Below are positions 10,351-21,187 of a DNA stretch of 64,000 bases, in pieces. The first letter of the stretch is position 1, and each line of letters starts with the position of its first letter. The translations under genes and the position numbers were made by a program. The notes beneath the pieces are model-generated. The model was given only the letters and a program-made list of their open reading frames with translations, had not been told where the DNA came from and ran no database searches. The DNA comes from Panagrolaimus kolymaensis (lineage: Eukaryota > Nematoda > Chromadorea > Rhabditida > Panagrolaimidae). The stretch is taken from the NCBI GenBank assembly GCA_028622995.1, contig JAJQJQ010000002.1, positions 7,750,001-7,814,000 on the forward strand. The letters run 5' to 3'.

Positions 10351-10876
10351 AAACCGGGTTACATCCATTCCGGCATCTTAGAAAACTTTCCAGCCATGTT
10401 TTCAACGAATTTATTTTTATCTTTTAAAACGTTTGTTCATTTTTTGTAAAATAAAAAAAATAGTTTGTGTTTTTTTAGATTTTTTAGAAAATTAGTAACC
10501 ATTTAATTTTTTATAATCTTTTGTTTCGTGATTTTTCTAATTAATTTTTTCTAGCAGCTATCTTCTTTTGTAGTTTAAGCATTTTTTCTCGAGAGAATTT
10601 TCCTAATAAATACTTTAATATTTCAAGTTTTTTTTTTGTTCACAATTTAAAAAAGCTTTGATGAAACATGAACACTCATTCCTCTTCCGTATCGCGCAAA
10701 ACAAAGACTCTTTTTTTCGTAGCAAAAAAAATGTTGACCTAAACACAAGTGAAGTGACCTTCGTCGATCACAACCATTTATTTTCGCCGTCAAACTAAAA
10801 GAAAAAAAGAAGTTTTGTTGATCGATTTATTATTTTTATATTTATTCTTCAATATTTTTTAGCAAATCAATCTAGC
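10351..10876. other. Spacer within the membrane-protein cluster
   Basis: AT-rich spacer between member 1 and the exon-1-only copy. No coding signal seen. Confidence 0.45.
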
Positions 10877-11119
10877 ATGTTTTTTAAATTCAAAAAGCAT
10901 CGATTATGTTCATGCCATTTACCAAGTAGACGACAACGGTTGCAAAGAAGGCATGAAATTATTTTACTTTTGCAATTCACTCTTGGAATTATTATTTGCT
11001 TCATTTTTATTTTTTTCAACGAAATTATTGCCTATTATTATGATTGTGGAAGTGATTGCGTTAAAAAACATTCAAAAATCTTCACCGATCCTCATAAACC
11101 TATTAACCGAATAGTTTAA
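10877..11119 (+). pseudogene. Exon-1-only copy of the membrane-protein family
   Basis: An 80-codon frame starting MFFKFKKHRLCSC and carrying one membrane segment (LLLQFTLGIIICFIFIFF) matches exon 1 of the neighbouring genes. The expected donor at the exon end is missing (the frame ends at a TAA after NRIV). No EEKLW..C exon is found before the next copy starts at 11580. It is read as a truncated duplicate. It could encode an 80-residue single-pass protein if expressed, so loss of function is not proven. Confidence 0.55.
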
Positions 11120-11579
11120 AAAGAAATATTAAAAATAATTTATATATATTTTTGAGAGATGTTAAAAAAACAAATTTAGTTTAATCTGAAAACAAAATAA
11201 AAGAATTTCAATCATAATTTTCATATTTGATTCTAGGCTAGAAGAAGCTATTTGAATTTTAAATTTAAAAAAAATTTGAACTTTTTGTTTTATAACTCAT
11301 TTTTTAAAAATTTGAATAAAAGTTTTTGATGAACATTGACATTTTTCTCTCTCATTTTTCTTTTCACTTTCCTCATCATCGTTAGGGTTTAGTGCCGATG
11401 TATTTCAATAAAGGTCAAAAACACGCGAAGAAAAAAAAGAAACGCATGTTTGGTTGACCAACGCAGAGATTCTTGCCATATATCGATTTGTTTGGACCTG
11501 CGCACTTTTGTTTTTGCCATTCATTACTTTTGTATTGGTTCTATTTTTTTTTTGAGACTAAAAACTTTATTTAAAAGAA
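11120..11579. other. Spacer within the membrane-protein cluster
   Basis: No second exon for the truncated copy is visible here in any frame. AT-rich spacer; nothing else noted. Confidence 0.45.
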
Positions 11580-12287
11580 ATGCTTTTAAAAAAACGACCT
11601 CTTTGTTCTTGCGATAATAATTCCAAAATTAAAAGAATTTACCTTTTGCGTCGAAAATGTTTGCTAGTTTTCTGTGTTTTTATTATTTTATTCGATGGAA
11701 TTATAATTAATTTTGGATTAGATACAAAATTTAATCTTATTTATTATTGCTATGATATTGTTCCAACTTCTTCCATGGATAAATACACAACAATTTATAA
11801 CAGCCAAAAAAGAGTTAACGAAGTAAACTAAAAAATTTAAATTTCTAACTTTTATTAAAATTCAAAAACCTTTTTTTAGAGCATCGATAGTTTAAACCAT
11901 TTAATTAAAAATGGAGATTTAACAAAGCAAGAAGCGCTTGATTCAATGGAACCACTTAAATTAAAACAAAATCGTTTAACTGAAAATTTAGAAACTGAAG
12001 AAAAATTATGGCAAACATGCGTGGGATCAATTAAAACCGAATTAATTCCAGAAATATTAAAATCATTTTTTGCGATAATAATTTTAATATTTGTTTCGGT
12101 GTTGATTCAAAGAAAAATTCCTAAACCTCATATTCACACACTAACAAACAGGGAAACACTTTTTGTAATAATATCGTACGGAACTTTTTTTATTTTATTA
12201 CTTATTAATTTTACGGCAATTTTATTAATTGCTTCACTTTTTTATGATGTTTTAACTTTGGATGTAAATGAATTATTGGATTTGTAA
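11580..12287 (+). CDS. Two-exon small membrane protein, family member 2
   Basis: Exons 11580-11822 and 11880-12287 (phase 0) give 216 residues. The N-terminus MLLKKRPLCSC and one membrane segment in exon 1 match member 1. Exon 2 begins SIDSLNHLIKNGDL, carries the signature EEKLWQTCVGSIKTELIP, and ends with two membrane segments and the terminus FYDVLTLDVNELLDL. The last block recurs in the 3' fragment at 19549-19680, showing that the copies at 9.6-12.3 kb and 19.5-21.1 kb are related by duplication. Function unknown. Confidence 0.7.
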
Positions 12288-12959
12288 ACCTTTTTTATTT
12301 TAAATAAAAGCTATTATTGGGTTTTCTTAAAAGCACAGTAAAGGGGAAAAAATCCATAAACAAACTAGGCTTTGAGATACTCGATATTCGATAAATCACT
12401 GTCCATAACCAACTTTTTGTTTTTAAAGTTTCATGAAAATTAGAAATTTTACTGAAGTCTTTCATTTTTGCAGTAACACAAAAAAAAACAGCTCTCATTA
12501 AATGAAAAAAAAGAGAAAAAACAGAAAACATAGCTCTCAATCTTTAATTTGCAAACCATTTTTTCTTCTTCTTCTTTGCCATACTTGATTTTCGAAGATC
12601 CAAAGCAAACAAATCAAACAAAAAGCGACTGCATCAGCTCTGTAACAACAATGTCAATGGTTGTGTATCAAATGGTCAACCATACTTACAAAGAATACGC
12701 GATGAGAAAGAACAACAACAATAAAAACTATTTTATGTTATTACTTCCTTGGGTGAAAAACTGTCTTCAAACTTATTCATAAACCATTGCCATGGAACTT
12801 AGCTGCTTCAAAAACTAGAGAATCCACATCAAAAATTTCATGGACAATGAAAAGCTAGTTCCGCTAATCATAAGTAAGTACAAAAAATGATTACAATTAA
12901 ACTTTATTATTAAAACATGCATATAAAAACATAAAACAACATAAACAAATCAAATAAAC
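12288..12959. other. Intergenic region between convergent genes
   Basis: Holds the 3' ends of membrane-protein member 2 (+) and TAF4 (-). The short frames here have no splice structure or family resemblance. Confidence 0.45.
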
Positions 12960-14645
12960 CTAAAATTTTGCAGATTGTGAAAAGTTTGATAAATTTCCAA
13001 CATAAAGGATGCTTCGATAAACACGGGAATTGACGAGACGATCATCTTTTTCAATTGCTAGGAGAACATCTTGAGCGGTAATCTTTAATGGTTTGACAAT
13101 AGTAGGTTGAGATTGAGCTGGTGGTTTTTGTCCATCAGGAACTTTTGAGATAGCAGCAAAATTGCGTTTTCTTCCACCAAGTGCAGCTAAAGCAGCTTCG
13201 TTCATATCATTATGAGAATTAGTAACTTCACGTCGACGATTCTAAAAAAGAAAGAAAATGAATTAAAGATAAAGCAATCATAGGTGGAAAAACTTACACT
13301 TTTTGCAATAAAATGATCATCATTTTTTGTGTTGTTCATTCGATCTTGAGCTAAATAATATGCATCCAAAACGGTTAATTGTTTTCGAATATCTGAACCA
13401 GGATTGAATAAATCAGTTGAAAATGATGAAGTTCGATGTTTTGCAGCTTTGAAAGATTCAGCAAAAAGTTTACGAAATTGAACATCCACATATTCTCCCA
13501 AAAGGATAAGAGCGTCTTTGGTGATTGATTTGAACAGTGGAGTTTCGGAGGAAGAATTTGAAAACTTTAATACAGCTTCAGCATTGATAAATTCATTATC
13601 AGGTTCAACATACTTTGGTTTTGGTGGAAGAGATTGTTGAGTTATAGATGGTGGTGAAGTGATTGAAGGCTCAAAAGAAGCTGGTTGAGCAATAACAACA
13701 TCTTCAGAAGTGGCTTGATTTTCGTTAGCTTTGTTTGATGGTTGAGAATTTGATACTTCTTCTTCTTCTTTCTTTTGATGAGATTCTTGAGTCATCGGTG
13801 ATGAAACATCAGAAGGTTGAGAAGTTGAAGATAAAGGTCGATGAGGTTCAGATGGAGCATGGATCTAAAAGAGACAAACATTCACAATTTACAGTCATTC
13901 GTATAAAGTTTAGTAATCCAAAAACTAACATCAAAATCATTATCAATTTCACGTTTGATATTCATTAAACCCATTCGAACATTAGCATTGAGTGCTGGAA
14001 CATGAGCAGAAGCAGACATCACTTGAATATTTCGTTGTTGAATCATTCGATACTCTTCATCTAAATTGGTGTCTCTTATCTTTGATAAAAAAGGAAATTC
14101 TCCTTGACCCATTGCTAAAAGTAATCCATGTAATCCTTGTGTAACCAAATGATCATAACTTGGTTGATAGCTTCCAAAAAGGGGTTGAAGATTGTTTGCG
14201 AAAACTTGAGGATGAATCGTACATCGAAGAAGACCCTAAAATCACCAAACTGTTATATTGTGCATAAAAATGGAAAGTTTGTACATATGAACAACAAGCT
14301 TTTGTAACTTCACACATATCACAAATAACATGACGAACACATAATGCTAATAACAGCACACAAGCGTGAAATGTAATAGAAGGAAAAAAGCAATTATCAA
14401 AAGATAAATATAACAAACCTGTATTAATCCCTTGATATGATAGACGGCTGCTAAAGTATTGCTTTTTCCACTAGCTATTTGTAATAATTTGTACAATACA
14501 TGACCAAGTTGCTGGGAGACGATTGGAGTCGGTATAGGCTAAAAATTGGATAAATAAGTTTTGTTTCAAAGTTTAATCAGAAAAAACATACAGCTGGATT
14601 CATAAGATTTGGTTGAGGAGTTGAAAGAGGCTCATCTTGTTGCAT
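12960..14645 (-). CDS. taf-4: TFIID subunit TAF4
   Basis: Five phase-0 exons on the minus strand: 14592-14645, 14419-14538, 13930-14235, 13298-13864 and 12960-13241 (442 residues). Residues about 30-110 (VLYKLLQIASG...YHIKGLIQ, then GLLRCTIHPQVF) form a TAFH-like helical domain. A Ser/Pro/Glu-rich linker follows. The C-terminal half has the TAF4 histone-fold region and the family hallmark NEAALAALGGRKRNF, followed by KITAQDVLLAIEKDDRL. TAF4 is a core scaffold subunit of TFIID, pairing with TAF12 and acting in nuclear RNA polymerase II initiation. It is shorter than most animal TAF4 proteins but has both ends of the fold. The start MQQDEPLSTPQ is the first in-frame ATG. Confidence 0.8.
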
Positions 14646-15308
14646 ATTTTGATTGACGAAATAATTTCTATAAAACAGGTATTACAAAAGTTTTTTACAA
14701 AAAAATTGCTAAAGAAAGAAGAATGCCTCTTTGAAAAAAAAGAGAAGCAAGAAACATTGTTTCGCTTGCAACATGCTTTTTTTAGGGGAAGAAATCACTC
14801 ATCGTCGAGTTACAGTATCACAAAAAAAGAAAAAGAGTTTTTGGTTTCATATTTTGCTTGTAAACATTGAGAAGGTGATAATCAATGTTTCCATAACACT
14901 TTCTTAATTAGTCATTTTACAGATACCCACCTAGTTTGATTTTATGGTTTTGGATGATTTGATTATCTAGCCATTTTTAGTTTAGAAATGCATTGTGAAA
15001 CTATGTAAATAATGGGAAAATGGGCACGCAATGTTTTAGCTACATTCTGTGTTGTGATTCCTCATTTTTTCATTTATCTAATATTCCATATTCCACAGAT
15101 AGATAAGTTCCTGCAAGTTCCTTATGATAAAAAGCTGAAACACGAGAGAATCTGAAATCCTCTATCATTTCAACGATCAAACACCAAAACAACAAAAATT
15201 ATAAATTTATCAAAGCTTTACAAGGTAAAAAAATTACAGAATAAATTATAAGTAAATAATTAAACATAAAACAAAAATAACTAGAACAGGTTATCTAAGA
15301 GGGTTTCA
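14646..15308. other. Intergenic region upstream of TAF4, downstream of Argonaute
   Basis: It should contain the TAF4 promoter and the 3' UTR of the Argonaute gene, both on the minus strand. No coding frames with splice support; no repeat noted. Confidence 0.45.
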
Positions 15309-18300
15309 TCATGCCCAGTATCGAGTCTTCATGGAAGGATTGAGATCTTCAGAAGCTTCAGCAAAGATAGCAGGAAAATCATCACCATTCATGCCAGCAG
15401 TAAATTCATGACCTTTAGTGATCCATAGTCGACGTCCACGATTAGCCATTTGTTCAGCATTACGAAGATGAGCAGGGACAGAGATGGCGGAGCTGACGAT
15501 TTCATGCATATAACAAAGAGCGTGAGTAACATTGTTTAGAACATCTTCAGAAGGTATTTCAGGTTCATCACAAAAAACTCTTGTAAAAATGGTAGGCCTT
15601 GCCGAACCCTAAAAACATTAAAAATTATATGGAATAATGAAGTGATAAAAAAGACTTACTTGTAAAGCGCGATGGGGAACCATTACAACTTCATGGGGAT
15701 TGTAACCTTTGGTACACAAACCAGGAGTGACATTTTGTTGAGGAGCTTTTTCATTTGGATCAATAGTTTCTCGTTGTTTAAAAAGACGAGTGTTATGTTG
15801 ACGACGAACAACAATGATGGTAAGATGTGGAATACTTTTACTTTCATCAACAACATCAATCAATGCACTAGTCATAGCAATTGCTTCATCAGATTGAATT
15901 TTAACGAATTCTCCATCAGAAGCACCAAAGCGATAAACCAATACACGTTGAGGATATTTTCCATTTGCATCGTGATAATGTTTGAGAGCATTTTTGAATG
16001 GATATTGATATTCTTCATCAAGAGAAACTTTACGAACAAATGGGATTGAACCATCTCGACGAGCATGACCTTCTTCATAACACTTGGTATAAAAGAAGCC
16101 ACCACGAGCAACGTTCCCTTCATCACGAATATTATAAGCATAGCCACCAACGGATGGAGATCTTCGAAGTTCATCTTCACTGGTACCCGGCTGTGGATGA
16201 GAAACAAAGATGCCCAAAACCATAGTACCTTTCATAAAAGTCTTGCTAAAAAAGAGATATTCAAATTGCAAAAGAAGAAAAAAATAAACTCACAAAAGAT
16301 CAAAACTTCTTCCACCAGGTAATGAACAGGGTTGAGCTTGTTGAAAGAAATGATTAAAGCCACCATTTTTAGGATTCATTTTTTGAATAATGTTTGTAAG
16401 AGTTGCGGCACCAGCTTTAGCAAGAGTTTTTGGCATAATTTGCTGAGTTGCGATACCACTTTTGACTTCAGTAGCTTTAATCAAATCGTGCAGATTCTTT
16501 TTCTTATCATCACCCACGAACAAAGCATAAGTGATAGAGTTTAGATCACGGTACCGTTCAACAAGAGCAGTAAGTACTTCAAGGTTGATGTCTTGATCGT
16601 TTAGTTGATGATATAAAGTTTTATGTACACCAAGTTCCATTCCAAGTCTATTTGCCCGAATAACAAGTTTACCGACAAAATCACTATAAAAAGGGAATGA
16701 AATTTTATAGAGAAAATACTCACCTAACTTCATATTCATTTGCCTGATAGAAAAAGACGACGAATGCATTGATGGTAGCAGGCTTAACAAAAAGATCATT
16801 ACCAGCAGCACCCCATTCAGCAAAATTAATCTTCTTAGAACTTGTTGAATAAGTGATCATTGGAGCAGACAAGATTTTTGCAGGAACTACATCCATATGA
16901 GGATTGATACCAACTTCAGCAGCTTCGACGACATCTTGAAGATAGGGATCTGCGTTTCCAAGAAGAGCTTCTTGTTTTTGATTGTTGATATGATCCATGA
17001 GAGCTAATGGTAGACGTTGAGCAAGACGAATCATATTGGTTTCTTGTTGTGGATTCATCTTTTCTCTTTGAATTTTTTGACCAAGTTGAATTCTCAAGCA
17101 TTCCATAGGATAATACGTATCTTGACCTCGTACTCTTTTGATAACCAACGGGAATTGAGGATAGTTCAAACGAAGTTCATATTTTTGTTGGAAATATTGT
17201 GGAACAGAGATTTGAGCGCTATTATATTCAAATTGAGTTCTGCTACCAGATTGTTGAGTGAAACCATGGATTTTGAAAACTTCGTTTGTCGGTTTATGTA
17301 GGGTTCGGACATAGATACCTCTCAAATGGGTAAGGTCTTGAAGAACAGCAGGATGAGTAAACTCATCATTAGGACCATATCCAAAAATGCCATTGATGAA
17401 AGACAACAAGTCACGAGCAGTATAAAATGGAGAGAGCTTCCCATCAACGATAAGTTTAGCTTTATCATCTTCTTTAGCATATCGAACACCTTTGAAGTGA
17501 CCATCTTTGAGTTCACACATACCACCCAAATCATGCCCGCTGTGAAGATCGAATACCTTGGGACCAAATTTGACAAAACGAGTAATCCTAAAAAAAGAGT
17601 GTTAATTAATGCGTTAAAAATCGCCTAACTTACATATCATGCTGATATTGACAAAAAAGAATCTCCAAATAAGATTCCACCATTTCAGGCGCAACATTTC
17701 CAGTAAAGTCCAAATATGTTGGTGAGATGAGAGTTGCATAAATTTTTTTTGGCAAACTAAGTGTACCCAAAACTTCAGGATTGAGTTGAGCCTAAAAATA
17801 AACTTTAATTTATACCTTGATTGAAAGAAATATTACTAACAATATTTATGACGAAAGGATTTTCTAAACCTCGTGGTACCATTTTTTTAGAACAGAAGAA
17901 GATGCTCGAACGATCATAGGCGTAAACGTGAAATAGTTTACCATTTTCATTTGTTTTTTCTCTTTCAAAGTAAGCACTATGTTGTTTCAGTAGAAGCTCA
18001 TAAAGCTTGGTAATACCATTACGGCGAACGCTTGCAAGGACTCTAAAAGAAGAAGTCATTGTAATGATAATATTAAAAAGAGGACTTACTCAGCTCTTGG
18101 ATATTCTGAAAGGTCAAAAGTTTTTGGTTCTTCTGGAGTACCTCTTACAGCAAAAAACTTCAACTCATAACGATAAACACTACGAGCAGGAAGACAAACG
18201 CCATAAGAGTTAATCATGACTTCAGTTGCAAGAGAAAGGATTTCAGGATCAACACATTCATTAAAGTTCAAGGTAGTCGCACTTGGTACATTATTGAGAG

Positions 18301-18601
18301 TTGAAAAGGTTGCTTCCGAACGATTACCATATCCACCTCGGCCACCATCTTGAAATCCACCACGATTGCCATAACCTCCACGGCCACCATCTTGAGATCC
18401 ACCACGATTGCCATAGCGACCACGATCACTATCATGAAATCTTCCACGATTGCCATAGCCTCCACGGCCACCATCTTGGGATCTTCCACGACCGCGAAAG
18501 GCACCGCGACCACCATAGCCACCATCTTGAGATCCTCCACGGTTACCATATTGATTCCCTCCACGGCCACCATATTGATTACCATCATGAGAACCATCCA
18601 T
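15309..18601 (-). CDS. Argonaute, WAGO-like, slicer-dead, RGG-rich N-terminus
   Basis: Seven exons (18090-18601, 17841-18042, 17634-17791, 16724-17587, 16294-16683, 15660-16245, 15309-15608) join in phase to 1003 residues. Residues 1-90 are RGG/GYGNRGG repeats. N and linker regions follow, then a PAZ region in exon 4, then MID and PIWI (from about 640). PIWI landmarks are clear (MVLGIFVSHP, HLTIIVVRRQHNTRLF, VTPGLCT, GSARPTIFTRVF). The catalytic positions are lost: the first Asp is Phe (about 722), the third acidic position is Phe (YRFGASDG, about 815), and the final His is Glu (about 956). It should bind small RNA without cutting, as nematode WAGO proteins do with secondary siRNAs. The RGG tail may drive condensate targeting (inference). 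Confidence 0.85.
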
Positions 18602-19170
18602 ATTTGGGAAGATAAAGTAAACAAATTACTAAAAATTAAAAATCTGTTAAACATACATAAACACGAGACTGAATAAATGACATAAACATCGGATACAGCT
18701 TAATATCACGCATAAAAGTTAGGTTGATGAATAAATGAAGGAGTTAATCTCAAAAACAGATAGGACTATAAAAAATTTGGTTGACAAGAGTAAAAAAACA
18801 TGGATGATCTAAGCAAAAAATGGCAAACCACTATCTTTACGCAAAGGAAAGATTCCAAAAAGGTATTATGAACGCTCATAATGGAAGGGAAAAATAAACA
18901 CGAAAACAAATAATAGGAGGATAAAAAAGAATCAAATATTAATGAAAAGGAGAAAGCAAAGATGAGCAAAAATTTGATAAATAGAAGGATGAAACGTTGA
19001 AGGAAGAAGAACAATCAAAAAACATGAATTTTTATGGAGCAAAAAAATATGTTGAAGCTGAAGGAAGAAGTAACAAAAAAGCAAAAATGAAAATCTGCTT
19101 CAACGAAGAAGAAAAAAGAGAGAGAGTCGAAAAATTTTCGTGTTTGGTTTTGTTCGATAGCCTATAAATT
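18602..19170. other. Region upstream of the Argonaute gene
   Basis: Contains the Argonaute promoter (minus strand). A-rich on the + strand, with no supported coding exon. The GC-rich foldback element begins just beyond it. Confidence 0.45.
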
Positions 19171-19180
19171 GCTCCGAAGC

Positions 19181-19303
19181 AGGCCTCTTCCTTCGGCCCG
19201 TCCAGCCCGGCCCGGCCCGGGCCGGGCCGAACATTTTCAGCATAATAAAAAAAAACCAAAGGGGATACCAAGGCAAAAAAAATAGGGCCCGTGGAAGAGG
19301 CCT
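19181..19303. mobile_element. GC-rich foldback element with perfect 10-bp target duplication
   Basis: Inverted repeats AGGCCTCTTCC (19181-19191) and GGAAGAGGCCT (19293-19303) bound a 123-bp segment. Its left half contains repeated GGCCC/GGGCC blocks (CCCGGCCCGGCCCGGGCCGG near 19207). The flanks are an exact 10-bp direct repeat GCTCCGAAGC (19171-19180 and 19304-19313), which marks a transposition event. It has no coding capacity, so it is a non-autonomous element. The duplication size fits Mutator-like transposases (inference). No autonomous partner lies in the window. Confidence 0.8.
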
Positions 19304-19315
19304 GCTCCGAAGCCG

Positions 19316-19365
19316 CAGAAGCAAGGGACTTTTCTGCTGCACAAAATGTTCCCTTGCTGCTTCTG
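19316..19365. repeat. Imperfect hairpin next to the foldback element
   Basis: CAGAAGCAAGGGA (19316-19328) pairs with TCCCTTGCTGCTTCTG (19350-19365), apart from a 3-nt bulge. It touches the right target duplication of the 123-bp element. The younger element may therefore have inserted beside, or into, an older foldback sequence. Confidence 0.5.
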
Positions 19366-19548
19366 GGTTGCGTGGCTCCGGGACTTTAACTTTTTTCAAA
19401 ATGCATTCTTTCATTTCATCGTTTTTTTTATCTTCTAAAATCAAAAAAGTGACAGAGGAAAAGGACAATTTTTTTCCAAATATGTAACTGTATACCATTA
19501 TTTTTATTTCGATAAGGTAGAATAATCATGAACTAACAGAATAAGAAA

Positions 19549-19680
19549 ACCCTTTTTGTGATAATATTATTTACAACTTTTTGGATTTCATCAATTATTA
19601 GTTTTACAGCAATTTTAATAATTGTGTCACTTTTTTATGATGTTTTAACTTTGGATGTAAATGAGTTATTGTGTTTATAA
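19549..19680 (+). pseudogene. 3' fragment of the membrane-protein family
   Basis: A 43-codon frame ending FYDVLTLDVNELLCL-stop matches the last 43 codons of member 2 (FYDVLTLDVNELLDL) almost residue for residue, and similarity continues into the 3' flank (ATTTGGTT-like sequence). The rest of exon 2 and all of exon 1 are absent upstream. It is a fragment left by duplication or deletion, close to the foldback element at 19181. Confidence 0.7.
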
Positions 19681-20374
19681 ATCCTTTATTTATTTCAAAT
19701 TAAGTCTATCATTTGGTTCTCCTTTTTTTGATTGTTATTAATGCAATAAAGGATGATGACTTCTAAATTATTTTTTTTCTTCACAAAAGCCTTTTTTTCA
19801 AGGGACTATCGACACAAAAATAACAGATTCACTATAGCCGTTGCTTTATTTTTAAGGATAGTTCCAAATGCTTTGAATTTTTTCTTATTTTTTCGTGTAA
19901 AAATGAGGGGGAAAACACAATATTCCATTTACCATCGTTTTCTTTTTCTCTGTGGTGTACCAATAATGCCCATTTTTGAAGGTTGTTAAGTAGCGACGAT
20001 AATTCTATATTTTTGTTGTTTCTAAATACATATTAATTGATTGTACTAAGGGTTTAAATAAAATTTCCTTCATTTTTTTTTCAAACATGCACTCTGTGAT
20101 CGTTTATCCTCTTTTCTAACTATTAAAATTATAATTTCTCTGCAATTTAAACAACTAAAATTGTCAGAAAAAGAAAACACCAATCGAGTCCACTGTTTTT
20201 GCTTGCCTTTTTTTTCTCGGCATTGTCTCTCAATGTTTTTCTTCATTGTAAATAGCAGCAGCTGTCATCGATTGATTGATCACCAACTTCAACTTTTCTC
20301 TTTTTTGCTCACTTGTTTTATTCAAAAAAAACTTAGAAGGTAATAGCTGCTTTTGCTATTTTTGTTGTTAAAAA
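19681..20374. other. Spacer upstream of membrane-protein member 3
   Basis: AT-rich. Short frames here (for example 19753-19989) lack splice support and I do not call them. Confidence 0.4.
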
Positions 20375-21090
20375 ATGTTTTTTAAAAAGCGTCCATTATG
20401 TTCCTGCAACCGTTCCACAAATGAAAACAATAATACTTCTTCAAGAATATCAAAAATAACCATTTACAACATAACTTTGTTTATTTTTATTTTAATATAT
20501 TTTTGTATGATGCTTCTAGAAATTTTTAAACTGAAACAAAGCTTGGTTCATTTTTGTAATGAAACGAATTCAATAGAAAAGTATACAGAACTTTATGGAA
20601 ATTATCTACGAACAACTAAGGTAAGGTAAGCTTTTATAAATTTGTAAAGCTTTCCATTTTTCAAAGGTTAGTTGCAATTTAGGAAATGGAAAATTTGAAA
20701 AAAATTAGTGAAAGCAATAATTTCACAGAAACTAATGAAAATTTGGGAAAAATCTCTGTGGAATCGTTAAAATTATTTTCAGGTTTGAAAGATGAAGAAA
20801 AATTATGGGAGCCATGTATTAAATCAATTAAAAATAAAATAATTCCAAGATCTGTTATTACTTTATTCATTTTTCTAATAGCGCTTCCCTTCTTGATATA
20901 TTCGCTATCAAGCATTAAACCTTTTTCGTCATCAAGAAATCAGAGTAAACGATTTAAATGTTTTGTTCAACTTTATTTGATAATATTATTATTGCATATT
21001 GTAATTATATTGTTAACCATCATATCTTTGTACAACGTCTCTACCTTGACTGTTACTAAACTGTTAAAAAATTCTATATCAAATTTATAA
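20375..21090 (+). CDS. Two-exon small membrane protein, family member 3
   Basis: Exons 20375-20620 and 20683-21090 (phase 0) give 217 residues. The N-terminus MFFKKRPLCSC is almost identical to member 1. One membrane segment (IYNITLFIFILIYFCMMLL) is in exon 1. Exon 2 has EEKLWEPCIKSIKNKIIP and two further hydrophobic segments. The spacing N-terminal Cys pair, one membrane segment, charged loop, W-x-x-C block, two membrane segments is the same as in members 1 and 2. Function unknown. Confidence 0.7.
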
Positions 21091-21187
21091 AATTGAGTGT
21101 CATAAAATACAGAAAAAGTTGTATGTACATTCCATTTATTTATTGTAAAATTCAAAGTTAATCAAAGACAATACAATATAAATATTT

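Noticed and set aside
12549..12782. 77-codon + frame rich in Asn, Ser and Gln
   Set aside because: Between convergent gene ends, no splice signals, repeated AAC/AAT codons typical of A-rich spacer.
18268..18676. Long frames on both strands over the Argonaute N-terminus (His-rich and Ile/Thr-rich)
   Set aside because: They are out-of-frame readings of the 42-bp RGG-coding repeat; the true frame joins in phase to the rest of the Argonaute gene.
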